Of a stretch of DNA of 64,000 bases, positions 52,645-60,956 are shown piece by piece. Made by a program: the position numbers and the translations under genes. This DNA is from Prochlorococcus sp. AG-363-K07 (GTDB lineage: Bacteria; Cyanobacteriota; Cyanobacteriia; PCC-6307; Cyanobiaceae): NCBI GenBank assembly GCA_003280225.1, contig QCFO01000006.1:25959-89958 (forward strand). Direction: 5' to 3'. How positions within the stretch are numbered: the first letter of the stretch is position 1; each line of letters begins with the position of its first letter. The notes below the pieces were generated by a model. That model saw only the letters and a program-made list of their open reading frames with translations. It did no database searches and had not been told where the DNA came from.

Positions 52645-53835
52645 TTAAAGGTTTTTTAAAGCATTCATTTCTATTGGAGTAATTGAAAGTATTTTTACTT
52701 TTTCCCCTCTTTTGATAGTTATATTGAGAGCTTTATCGGATCCATTCTTATTAATTTGGTGGATAACATCTTTGGGTTCTTTTATTTTAATTTTGCCTAC
52801 CGCAATGATGATATCTCCAATCCTTAATCCTCCAATAGCTGCTGGTGCTCCAGGGATTATGTACCTTATTAGGGCCCCTACTTTGTTTGTGTCCTTGGTT
52901 GTTTGACCCATTGGAACTGCTGAAAGGCTTACACCAATCATTGGATGACTAGCGCTACCATTTTCTATGATTTGCTGGGCAATTTGCCGTGCAAGGTTAA
53001 TCGGTATGGCAAAACCTAACCCTGCGCCAGGTCCAGAACGAACAAGTGTATTAATTCCTATCACCTCTCCTTCTGCATTGAGCAAAGGCCCCCCAGAATT
53101 TCCAGGATTGATTGCTGCATCAGTTTGAATAAGGTTTAATCTTTTTCCTGAAATCCCTAGTTGAGCAACATTTCTATTGAGATTGCTGATTATGCCAAGA
53201 GTTACTGTATTTTCTAGCCCGTATGGATTGCCAACTGCAATCGCCCAATCCCCTACTACTAATTTATCGGAATCACCTAAAGGAGCAGTCGGCCATGGGC
53301 CCAATCCCTCTAGTTGAATAACAGCTAGATCAGTTAGGGAATCAAGTCCCAAAACTCGACCTGGTACTCTTCGTCCATCTGACATACCTATCATTAGTCG
53401 ATCACTTTTTTCAATTACGTGTGCATTTGTTAGGACTAACCCATCGCTGGAAAAAATGACACCGCTGCCTTGTCCTCGTTCAATTCTCGTGCGAGGGACG
53501 TTTGTCCCTTGGAGTCCAAATAATCTTTCTAAATAAGGATCTAAGAGTAAACCAGGTGGCAAAGCAGAATTTTGTCTTGAAAAAACTCTTCGTTGTGTTT
53601 CCAGTGTCACTACTGCTGTGCCGCTTCGGCCCACCGCAGTTGATACAAATGATTTTTTGGTGAGTGGATTTAATTGTTGCGCTTTTACGGTATTAGCAAA
53701 AATATTTTTCGAAATTGTCTGTCCAGCAATTATAAGAACTACAATTAAGAGTCCAGGAGATCTCTTCAGAAGTTTTTTGAATATATTTTTTTTCAAGGGT
53801 TCTTGTGAGTATTTGTCGTTGCATTTTGCATTCAT
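52645..53835 (-). CDS. HtrA/DegP-family serine protease
   Basis: In this 396-aa protein a membrane anchor or signal sits at about 25-48 (SPGLLIVVLIIAGQTISKNIFA), then a trypsin-like domain with triad H139 (NAHVIE), D169 (LTDLAVIQL) and S247 (NPGNSGGPL), and one C-terminal PDZ domain (IPGAPAAIGGLRIGDIIIAVG). This is the HhoA/HhoB/HtrA layout of cyanobacteria, acting in periplasm or thylakoid lumen on misfolded proteins. It is convergent with the ABC-F gene. Confidence 0.95.
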   Translation of the reverse strand: MNAKCNDKYSQEPLKKNIFKKLLKRSPGLLIVVLIIAGQTISKNIFANTVKAQQLNPLTKKSFVSTAVGRSGTAVVTLETQRRVFSRQNSALPPGLLLDPYLERLFGLQGTNVPRTRIERGQGSGVIFSSDGLVLTNAHVIEKSDRLMIGMSDGRRVPGRVLGLDSLTDLAVIQLEGLGPWPTAPLGDSDKLVVGDWAIAVGNPYGLENTVTLGIISNLNRNVAQLGISGKRLNLIQTDAAINPGNSGGPLLNAEGEVIGINTLVRSGPGAGLGFAIPINLARQIAQQIIENGSASHPMIGVSLSAVPMGQTTKDTNKVGALIRYIIPGAPAAIGGLRIGDIIIAVGKIKIKEPKDVIHQINKNGSDKALNITIKRGEKVKILSITPIEMNALKNL

Positions 53836-54156
53836 GGTTATTTCAAAAACCCACTTACTTCATCCATTTTAGAAAGTGTTTGACTTAAATAAAGCCGCTA
53901 GATTAAAAAGTACGCATTTTCATATTTTAATTTTTCGACTAGAAAGTGGATTAGAGAGGACCTTTTAGAACTGATCCGACCATATATTATTAATTAATGC
54001 GACAGGTGATAGCTCATTTTTTATTGATTTTCTGCTTTTCTATTTGGGATTGCCTCTTGATACTCTATTAAGCGTAATGGCGTCATTTGCCGAATACAAG
54101 TAATGATAAAAGTAGTTCTTCTATTTCTAAGGCTTTTTATTGTTTAAGTTTCTGCC
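53836..54156. other. divergent htrA/DUF2973 spacer
   Basis: This 321-base AT-rich region must hold the promoters of htrA (leftward) and of the DUF2973 gene (rightward). I see no ORF with coding character (the 74-aa + ORF from 54087 is a shadow) and no striking dyad. Confidence 0.5.
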
Positions 54157-54432
54157 ATGCTTACCTCTTTTTTTCCAGTTTTGTATGGGATTGCCGTCTT
54201 ATTACTTCTTTGGCAAGCATTTCGTGTAATGGGAAGGGGCTTAGGAGCTCATCAAGCGTTAACAATGAATTCAGTCAAGCGTACGAATTCCACGGAAGAT
54301 CGTACCGGTAGATTGACTGTCCATCCTGAGCTTTTAGATCAAGATGGTCGTATCACTGATGAGGAGTTGCTTACGGTTCGTTTTTCTGGAGATACAGATC
54401 CACCGCATTCAACAGAGGCATCTGCCGAATAA
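54157..54432 (+). CDS. DUF2973 family membrane protein
   Basis: In this 91-aa protein an N-terminal helix (FFPVLYGIAVLLLLWQAFRVMGRG) is followed by a soluble part with RTGRLTVHPELLDQDGRITDEELLTVRFSG, the DUF2973 signature of cyanobacteria. The role is unknown. It has its own upstream spacer, and the next gene is 52 bases downstream. Confidence 0.85.
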   Translation: MLTSFFPVLYGIAVLLLLWQAFRVMGRGLGAHQALTMNSVKRTNSTEDRTGRLTVHPELLDQDGRITDEELLTVRFSGDTDPPHSTEASAE

Positions 54433-54484
54433 ATTATGTATGCAGTGCCGATTGGCCATTTAATAGGACCTGAAAAAGGAGTAC

Positions 54485-54871
54485 ATGTTGGATCAAAGAA
54501 CTCGCATTGTTATCGCAGTCCTTAAGGCGGTGAAGTTGCCTCCAAGGTTTCGTTTGCGCTTATTAAAAGAAGATCCAGTGAGGCTTGAATTGAGCCTTAC
54601 TCCTTCTTATGGCAAAAAGCCAGTGCAGGTTGGACTTGTTGAGTCATTAGATTTAGTTGCCAGGAGAGATCGGGAGGGCCGCATCCCTAGAGATCTCCAA
54701 GGCACTTGGGATTGGACGGTTCGTCATGGGAAGGTGAGTACAGGGGGATGGAATCCATACCTCAAGGAGGCTCTGCAGACCATGTTTGAAACAGGCTTGC
54801 CGGCAATTATCTATGAAGAATTAACCGGTGAGGAATACGCCCCAGTTGATGGAGCTAGGCATGTACGTTGA
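54485..54871 (+). CDS. conserved unknown soluble protein
   Basis: The 128-aa protein, with a good Shine-Dalgarno (AAAGGAG) 6 bases before the ATG, opens MLDQRTRIVIAVLKAVKLPPRFRL. A central RIPRDLQGTWDWTVRHGKVSTGG segment looks like a beta-rich core. No known family comes to mind. It may be translated together with the DUF2973 gene. Confidence 0.75.
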   Translation: MLDQRTRIVIAVLKAVKLPPRFRLRLLKEDPVRLELSLTPSYGKKPVQVGLVESLDLVARRDREGRIPRDLQGTWDWTVRHGKVSTGGWNPYLKEALQTMFETGLPAIIYEELTGEEYAPVDGARHVR

Positions 54872-54982
54872 TTGAGTGGTTTGAAATAAACATGCTGATT
54901 ACCTTGCGACGGTTTAAATCCGCCTTAATAGCCACCTTTCACCTTATATTTGTTAGAATTGATTCATAATCAACATTCTTTC

Positions 54983-55129
54983 ATGCCGGAAAATATTGAG
55001 CCACGCTTTGGTTTCGTCACTTTTGCAGAAACTTGGAATGGTCGTTTGGCAATGGTGGGGATTGTGATCGGATTGAGTACAGAATTACTTACTGGGCAGG
55101 GCATCCTGGGTCAGATAGGTCTGGGTTGA
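54983..55129 (+). CDS. hli: high-light-inducible (Hli) protein, short
   Basis: This 48-aa ORF, below the track cut-off, reads FAETWNGRLAMVGIVIGLSTELLTGQGIL, which has the one-helix chlorophyll-binding motif E-x-x-N-G-R-x-A-M-x-G. There is almost no N-terminal extension, unlike the 82-aa Hli at 20840. ATG start. A good terminator follows at once, so it is probably monocistronic. Confidence 0.93.
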   Translation: MPENIEPRFGFVTFAETWNGRLAMVGIVIGLSTELLTGQGILGQIGLG

Positions 55130-55130
55130 C

Positions 55131-55161
55131 AAAATACGTTTTTCTCTTTGAAACGTTTTTT
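55131..55161 (+). terminator. Rho-independent terminator of hli
   Basis: ACGTTT (55136-55141) pairs with AAACGT (55151-55156) around a 9-base loop, preceded by AAAAT and followed by TTTTT, 2 bases after the hli stop. The A-tract and T-tract flanks make it the most classical terminator in the window. Confidence 0.75.
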
Positions 55162-55250
55162 GAGCATTCTTTTGCACTTCATCATCTATTTGAGGAGGCT
55201 CTAGATTTACGACTAATATGATGGAGGGCGTTAATGACTGAAATTTTCCT

Positions 55251-55427
55251 GTGGCTAAGTTTTTCGTTAGTAATCGACGTGATGGTGCCAGGCTGCTGAG
55301 CAGTGTTATTCTAATCCTAGTAATTGCTTCAACTCAATTACAGTATTTTTTGGGTCAATTAATAGCCATTATTAGTCTCTTTATTTGTATTTATTGGGGT
55401 TTTGCATATCGACGTCTTGAAAGATAA
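55251..55427 (+). CDS. 58-aa two-span membrane protein overlapping xseA start
   Basis: The GTG at 55251 follows an in-frame stop (55239). The product has a basic N-terminus (VAKFFVSNRRDGARLLSS), two hydrophobic helices (VILILVIASTQLQYFLG and LIAIISLFICIYWGFAY) and RRLER, the positive-inside pattern. It overlaps the TTG start of xseA by 26 bases. No family is recognised. Confidence 0.55.
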   Translation: MAKFFVSNRRDGARLLSSVILILVIASTQLQYFLGQLIAIISLFICIYWGFAYRRLER

Positions 55428-56556
55428 AACTCTTCCAAGTTATTCAGTTCTTGAGCTTAATCAAGCCATAGGAACATTATTAGAGAGGGGCTTTGCTCCA
55501 CGTTTTTTGCTCGAGGCAACTGTTTCAAAATCTCAGTTAAAGAAGGGTCATCTGTGGCTTAATTTAACTGATGGAATGACAAGTATTTCTGGTGTAATTT
55601 GGTCTTCTCAGCTGCAAAAAGTGAATTTTTCGCCAAGCGAGGGAGATGGTGTATTGATTGTTGGGAAATTAAATTTTTGGGAAGCAAGAGCAAGCCTTGT
55701 AGTCCAAATTTTTGATATTCGCCCAAGCATGAAAACTGTGCTTCGTAAGTTTGAAATTGTAAAAGCTTTGCTTACACAAGAGGGTTTATTAGATGTTCAA
55801 AGACGAAGACCCTTGCCTAAGTATGCACAGTCCATAGCTATTCTCACGAGCGTTCCTAGTTCGGCATTGGCAGATATCTTGCGTACAGCTAAGGAAAGAT
55901 GGCCTTTAACAAAATTGTTCGTTTTACCAATTCCAGTGCAAGGGGATGTAGCTGGAAAAATACAATCAGCTTTGTGTTATTTGAAAGACTTTAATCAAAC
56001 ATCAAAAATTGATGCAGTTGTTTTGGCGCGGGGCGGAGGGAATAGAGAAGATCTTATGGTTTTTGATAATGAAAATCTCTGTAGAGAGATAGCTGATTTT
56101 CCAGTTCCTGTCGTAACAGGCTTGGGTCATGAGGATGACTTGACCGTTGCTGATCTTGCAGCGGATCACAGGGCTGCAACTCCTACAGCTGCAATTGTGG
56201 ATTTATTGCCAAGCGTGGAGATAGCCGTTGAGCATTGCTTGCAGAGAAAAAACCGACTGAAAGATTATTTTCAATGGTTTCTCAAAAGAGAGCAGCAACG
56301 CTTGCTTGATAGAAGAGATACCTGGAGATTGGAAGGACCAACAATTGTGGTCTCAAGAAAAAAAAATTCTCTTATGCAGAGAAAGGAATTGTTAAAGGCA
56401 TTATCACCATATATGTGGCTTGCACGTGGTTTCTCTATTGTGCGTAATAGTTCAGGTAAAACAATAAAGATGTTGGAAGATGTTAGCGTGAAAGAAAGAA
56501 TCACTATTCAACTCAGTAATGGTAAAGTTGATTCCATCGTTGATCAAATCCATTGA
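55402..56556 (+). CDS. xseA: exodeoxyribonuclease VII large subunit
   Basis: The 384-aa protein, slightly shorter than the usual 400-450, carries the N-terminal OB-fold (SYSVLELNQAIGTLLERGFAPRFLLEATVSK), the catalytic region ILTSVPSSALADILRTAKERWP, DAVVLARGGGNREDLMVFDNE and VVTGLGHEDDLTVADLAADHRAATPTAAI. XseA with XseB degrades single-stranded DNA. Start TTG (55402), or a TTG 15 bases later. The xseB gene follows after 14 bases. Confidence 0.95.
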   Translation: MHIDVLKDKTLPSYSVLELNQAIGTLLERGFAPRFLLEATVSKSQLKKGHLWLNLTDGMTSISGVIWSSQLQKVNFSPSEGDGVLIVGKLNFWEARASLVVQIFDIRPSMKTVLRKFEIVKALLTQEGLLDVQRRRPLPKYAQSIAILTSVPSSALADILRTAKERWPLTKLFVLPIPVQGDVAGKIQSALCYLKDFNQTSKIDAVVLARGGGNREDLMVFDNENLCREIADFPVPVVTGLGHEDDLTVADLAADHRAATPTAAIVDLLPSVEIAVEHCLQRKNRLKDYFQWFLKREQQRLLDRRDTWRLEGPTIVVSRKKNSLMQRKELLKALSPYMWLARGFSIVRNSSGKTIKMLEDVSVKERITIQLSNGKVDSIVDQIH

Positions 56557-56570
56557 ACTGATCTTTCAAT

Positions 56571-56894
56571 ATGCCAAAATCAAAATCGCAAGATTCTAAT
56601 GATCAAGTTAAGAATTTAAAATCTTTTAAAGCCAAATCAGAACCAGATAAGCTGCAGAAAGAAGCTAATTCTCTTGAAGAATTTAAATCGAAATTAAGTA
56701 CTTTAAGTTACGAGGAATCCTTGAATAGTTTTGATGATGTTCTTAAGAACTTGCAAAGTGATCATGTGGCAGTTGAAGACCTGCAGGCATATTATCTAAG
56801 GGGAAACTTATATTTAGAACATTGTGAGAGTTTATTGAAACAGGTAGAGCAAGAGGTTGTAGAACTTGACATCGATGATTTAGTTGAATCCTGA
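56571..56894 (+). CDS. xseB: exodeoxyribonuclease VII small subunit
   Basis: The 107-aa protein has an N-terminal 35-residue charged extension (MPKSKSQDSNDQVKNLKSFK), then the helical hairpin of XseB: LSYEESLNSFDDVLKNLQSDHVAVEDLQAYYLRGNLYLEHCESLL. Typical XseB is about 80 aa, so this one has an extra N-terminal tail. It lies 14 bases after xseA. Confidence 0.9.
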   Translation: MPKSKSQDSNDQVKNLKSFKAKSEPDKLQKEANSLEEFKSKLSTLSYEESLNSFDDVLKNLQSDHVAVEDLQAYYLRGNLYLEHCESLLKQVEQEVVELDIDDLVES

Positions 56895-56951
56895 TACTTT
56901 ATTACTCAAATCTTTATTTTGTAAGTTAAGTAGATATCAATTTTATTGGCT

Positions 56952-57293
56952 CTATTCAATTTCATCTATTCCTTTTGCAGTGATATCAATAGTTGCAGAA
57001 CTAGCAGGAATGGAACTATTTGATTCTTCTTCAGACTGAACTTTAATAATTGCACCACATGCAGGACATTGATTAGAAAGATTCAGAAAGTTGATTCCAC
57101 AGCTGTTGCAGGTGATCATTTTGGATTGGAGATAACGCCATCCTAGCCAGCCTGCTCCTGCCAATAAAATTGGCAATGCAAGGAAGATAAGCAATAAACC
57201 TCCTGCTAGATCAATTAGAAATCTTCCTGCGGCAGTTGGCAATAGAAATAAAAGTATCAGAGTAAGCCAGATAAGAGGAGAAGGCCTTGTCAT
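56952..57293 (-). CDS. membrane protein with C4 zinc ribbon
   Basis: In this 113-aa protein two membrane helices (LIWLTLILLFLLPTAAG and LLLIFLALPILLAGAGWLGW) are followed by a C-x2-C...C-x2-C zinc ribbon (CNSCGINFLNLSNQCPACG). The C-terminal tail is acidic/Ser-rich. It lies 40 bases downstream of YihY on the same strand. Function not known. Confidence 0.75.
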   Translation of the reverse strand: MTRPSPLIWLTLILLFLLPTAAGRFLIDLAGGLLLIFLALPILLAGAGWLGWRYLQSKMITCNSCGINFLNLSNQCPACGAIIKVQSEEESNSSIPASSATIDITAKGIDEIE

Positions 57294-57333
57294 TTCACTT
57301 TTAAATCAGTCAAGTTGTATCGTTTATAGAAGT

Positions 57334-58272
57334 CTAATTGACTTCATAGATTTGTTGGCTCTTCTTTCGATTTATTGGTCTGCTAGCTAGTTCAACACTC
57401 CAGCATTGGCCAAAATAAATAATTACGCCAATCATCCATACCCACAAAGTTAGTACTAGTACTCCTCCAATAAATCCATATGCTTGAAAACGTGACCCAA
57501 GAGAGAGAATACTGCGACTAACAGTAAGGTTCAGAATTGTTAAGAGTGTTCCAATCATTACTGCGCCGGGTATTAATGGCCTCCAAGGCACTCTTCTGCT
57601 GGGTAATAATGCTTGAAGTAGTAATGCCATGATTGATAAGCCAATGACTGGAATAACAAATTGTCCTACTTCGATTACTGGGAAGTTGGTTAATGACTTA
57701 GCCAACCAAGGACTTGTTTTGGTTAGATCATCTAAAACAGCCCCTGGAATCATGCGAATATTGACACTGATTTGATCAATGACTACTAACAGACCTATGA
57801 GTAGAACTACAAAAAAGGCTTCGACCCTGCTTCTTAAGAATCTAAAGGCTTGAATTTGTAATGAAGTTGGAAGTGTGGGTTTTGGCAAGACATCTTCCCA
57901 CAGTCGATCAGCGCCTCTTTGAAGAGTTAAATAAGCGTTTCCTGCTGTGACCATAAGAAACATTGCCCCTAAGATTCCTGCCCCAAACCTTTGATTGACA
58001 AGTTTGACTAAAGTTGTATCAACTAGTTCAACTACTGATGGAGGTAGTGCTTGAGCTGCAATATTAATGATTTGTTGATCTAGTCCTTGTTGTTGTCCAA
58101 GTAACCATGAAGCTACAGAAAGTGAGATTAATAAGATAGGAAAGAAGGATTGAAGTGTGTAATAGGCAAATGCTGCACTAAGGTCCACACAATCACATTT
58201 TGCCCAACGTTCATAAGCATTCCACAAACTTGCTACTAGCCATCTAGTTTTATATTGCCAACGAAGTGTCAC
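57334..58272 (-). CDS. YihY/BrkB-family inner-membrane protein
   Basis: The 312-aa protein with about six membrane segments shows the family's DLSAAFAYYTLQSFFPILLI and LWVWMIGVIIYFGQCWSVELA. Formerly annotated as ribonuclease BN, but E. coli YihY is not a nuclease. Function unresolved; possibly lipid transport. It lies between the zinc-ribbon gene and the inositol-monophosphatase-like gene on the minus strand. Confidence 0.9.
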   Translation of the reverse strand: MTLRWQYKTRWLVASLWNAYERWAKCDCVDLSAAFAYYTLQSFFPILLISLSVASWLLGQQQGLDQQIINIAAQALPPSVVELVDTTLVKLVNQRFGAGILGAMFLMVTAGNAYLTLQRGADRLWEDVLPKPTLPTSLQIQAFRFLRSRVEAFFVVLLIGLLVVIDQISVNIRMIPGAVLDDLTKTSPWLAKSLTNFPVIEVGQFVIPVIGLSIMALLLQALLPSRRVPWRPLIPGAVMIGTLLTILNLTVSRSILSLGSRFQAYGFIGGVLVLTLWVWMIGVIIYFGQCWSVELASRPINRKKSQQIYEVN

Positions 58273-58393
58273 GCTCTGGGTAATTCAATATGCTCTTTTA
58301 TAACGCTTATTTGAGCTATTGAACTATCTAATTTACGAAGTAATAGATCTTTTTTTCAAAGCTTCTTGTATTTTGATTGTTAGATTTCTGCTT

Positions 58394-59224
58394 CTATCTA
58401 AACTTGTCTTGTATTGCCATCCAACTTTCCATGAGCAACTCTCCCCATGGAGAGAACTTTGTAAGCTCACTACTAGATCGAGTTGTAAGTACTGGAAAAC
58501 TTACTGACTCTAGATCTTGACCAGCTTGAAGAATTGATGGATTTTTATCCAGCCATTTTATTGAACATTTCAGTTCAGAAAGGATTAGCCAAGCTGATGC
58601 TAGATCCCAAATTTTTGGGGTTGCTTCTAAAGAAGCAATTGTTTGCCCTAGTGCTACCCCAACCATATTCAAACTGGAAACCCCTTGAAGACGTATTTTG
58701 CCTGGGAAAGGTTTCTCTGGTCTCCGTTGAAGAATCCGAATTGAACGACTGCAAAGTGATACACAAGAACTGTTGGTTGAAAAACGTGATTGATTAGTTA
58801 GTTTTTTTTCATTTAGCCAAACGCCTTTTCCTCGTATGGCAATTATTCTTTGCTTGAGAGGTGGTACATCTAAAAAGGCTATTTGTGGCTGGCTATCGGT
58901 AAATCGTGCAATTGAGATAGCCCAATAAGGGATACCAGCAGAAAAATTAGTTGTTCCATCTAAAGGATCTACAACCCAATAGGCAGGAGTCTCTGGGATT
59001 ATTTGTGAGCCTTCTTCACTTAGAATTCCTTCTTTCTCAAATGTTATTTCCTTAATTCCTTTTACAATTGTTTTATCACTCCAGCGGTCACATTCGGTGA
59101 TTAACGACCCGTCTTTTTTTAGATTGGATACCATATGGCCAAAGTCACTTTGCTGCTTGTTTGCAACTAAGTCAATCAGCTCATTTAAAGATTCTATTTG
59201 TTGTCTAGATAGCTCATTTGTCAC
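58394..59224 (-). CDS. inositol monophosphatase-family phosphatase
   Basis: The 276-aa Mg-dependent phosphatase has the Glu of ILSEEGSQI, the metal-binding DPLDGTTNFSAGIPYWAIS, and C-terminal KIWDLASAWLILSE (WD motif). The substrate may be inositol phosphate, histidinol phosphate or another sugar phosphate; family members cannot be told apart from motifs. It is 11 bases downstream of the TolC gene. Confidence 0.9.
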   Translation of the reverse strand: MTNELSRQQIESLNELIDLVANKQQSDFGHMVSNLKKDGSLITECDRWSDKTIVKGIKEITFEKEGILSEEGSQIIPETPAYWVVDPLDGTTNFSAGIPYWAISIARFTDSQPQIAFLDVPPLKQRIIAIRGKGVWLNEKKLTNQSRFSTNSSCVSLCSRSIRILQRRPEKPFPGKIRLQGVSSLNMVGVALGQTIASLEATPKIWDLASAWLILSELKCSIKWLDKNPSILQAGQDLESVSFPVLTTRSSSELTKFSPWGELLMESWMAIQDKFR

Positions 59225-59235
59225 AGCTAAAACAC

Positions 59236-60918
59236 TTAATCTTGATTGTTGATAGCCATGTTAGAACACACGTTGCTCTCTGGGAAAGATGAATTTGATA
59301 AATCATCATTGCTGATCTCTATTTTTTGAATTGGAACTTTAGTGTCATTTTCACAGGCTACATAATCCATGCCAGTTTTTCTTCTTAATTCAGTTAGATT
59401 TGTATTATAGCTAGTTATTGCGTCGCTATAACGTACTTCAGCGGCCGTTAAATCTCTTTGGTTATTTACAACTTCTCTTTGTGTCCCGACCCCTGCCTTG
59501 AATCTAAGTCTCGCGAGTCTTAATGATTCTTTGGTTGAGATGATTTCTAGTCTGCTAGTGACAAGGTCTTGACTTGCATTTTTTAGCTTGAAAAAGCTTT
59601 CTGAAACTTCTTGCCGAATTGCATTTCTTTTATTTGCAAATCGAGCTTCTGACTCTTTCGCTTTGGATTTACTGAGTTTGTATTTCGCATTCGCTTTTCC
59701 TCCATCAAAGAATCTCCACTTTGCATTTACTCCAACTGTGTTATTGAATGATGAACCATCAACATCTAAGGAAGCATATTCCCCTTCGGTATAAGACTTG
59801 CTTATAGTGTTGAACAAGCTAATTTTTGGTTGGCTATTTGCTAGTGCATAATTCGCATTGCTTTTATTTATTGAAATATCAAGTCTTAGAGTATTGAGTT
59901 CTTCCCTAAATAAATATGCGGAGAATATGCTTTCCTCTAATGTAGAATTCCAGAAACCAATAATTTGACGAGGTGATATTGCTTTTGGCCTAATTGATTC
60001 TTGCAGGTTCAATATTTCTGAAAGAGAGCTTCGATTTATTTTTTGATCGGCTTGTTTGCTCGTCAGCAGTTGCTTGTCACGTGCAAGCTGAGTTTCGGCT
60101 TCGAGAACTTCTAGTTTTGTCCCTAGTCCTGACTCAAACCTTGTTTTTGCATCTTTCAAACTAATTTCTGATGCAAGTATTGACTCTTCTCCAATTCTCA
60201 CACCTTCATCAGACTTTTGGAGTAAGAAATAAGTATTAAGAGCCTGGAGTTGGAGATCTCTCAATTTAATCAAATAAGTTGCTTTTGCTTTTTCATAACT
60301 GTCTTTTGCTGCCGCTATTTCTGCTGATCTTGCAGGGTCAAGTAAACTCCAGTTTAGTTCTATTGATAGGGATGTCTTTAACCTTTCACTATTAGTATCT
60401 GCTTTCGAATCATTGTATTCATCTCCTACGTAGTATTGAGGGGATGCATTCAGGTCAATTGTAGGTAATAATCCAGATTTAGTTTGTTTTAAGTTGTATC
60501 CTTCCTGTTCAATCTTTCTTCTATAAATATCAAGTTCTGGGCTGTTTTGTTCTACTAACTGTTCGACCTGCTCAATTCTTAAAGGGTACAACTCTTTGAC
60601 TCGCATATCTGCACTTTGATTGGGTAGATATAAATGCGGCTTGGCCTTTAATTTTGTAGTATCATTTTTATTAAGTAATATTTTTGAGAATACATTAGAT
60701 TGCAGATTGGACTCTTGAGCAATTTTGACGTTTGCGTTCTCTTTCCTCTTTGCAGTGAATGAGATCTCATAGTGAATATGATCCGTTTTAGTCAGTGAAG
60801 AATGGCGGCCACTCGTTGCTATTGACTCTGCATCTCTAGGCTCATCTGCGCTTATAGAATTTCCTCCTTGGAGTAGCACCCCAACTATAAAAAGTATTTT
60901 CGCAGTCTTTAGTCTCAC
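59236..60918 (-). CDS. TolC-type outer-membrane efflux protein
   Basis: The 560-aa trimeric outer-membrane channel has a signal peptide at the N-terminus (KTAKILFIVGVLLQGGNSISADE). Two repeats of TolC architecture follow: LRLDISINKSNANYALANSQPKI and LRLARLRFKAGVGTQREVVNNQRDLTAAEVRYSDAI. An unusual 100-residue, Lys-rich insert follows the signal. It serves ABC or RND exporters elsewhere in the genome. Confidence 0.92.
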   Translation of the reverse strand: MRLKTAKILFIVGVLLQGGNSISADEPRDAESIATSGRHSSLTKTDHIHYEISFTAKRKENANVKIAQESNLQSNVFSKILLNKNDTTKLKAKPHLYLPNQSADMRVKELYPLRIEQVEQLVEQNSPELDIYRRKIEQEGYNLKQTKSGLLPTIDLNASPQYYVGDEYNDSKADTNSERLKTSLSIELNWSLLDPARSAEIAAAKDSYEKAKATYLIKLRDLQLQALNTYFLLQKSDEGVRIGEESILASEISLKDAKTRFESGLGTKLEVLEAETQLARDKQLLTSKQADQKINRSSLSEILNLQESIRPKAISPRQIIGFWNSTLEESIFSAYLFREELNTLRLDISINKSNANYALANSQPKISLFNTISKSYTEGEYASLDVDGSSFNNTVGVNAKWRFFDGGKANAKYKLSKSKAKESEARFANKRNAIRQEVSESFFKLKNASQDLVTSRLEIISTKESLRLARLRFKAGVGTQREVVNNQRDLTAAEVRYSDAITSYNTNLTELRRKTGMDYVACENDTKVPIQKIEISNDDLSNSSFPESNVCSNMAINNQD

Positions 60919-60956
60919 TGATAATCGGATTTTTTAATATTTTAGGCACTTTTCTC

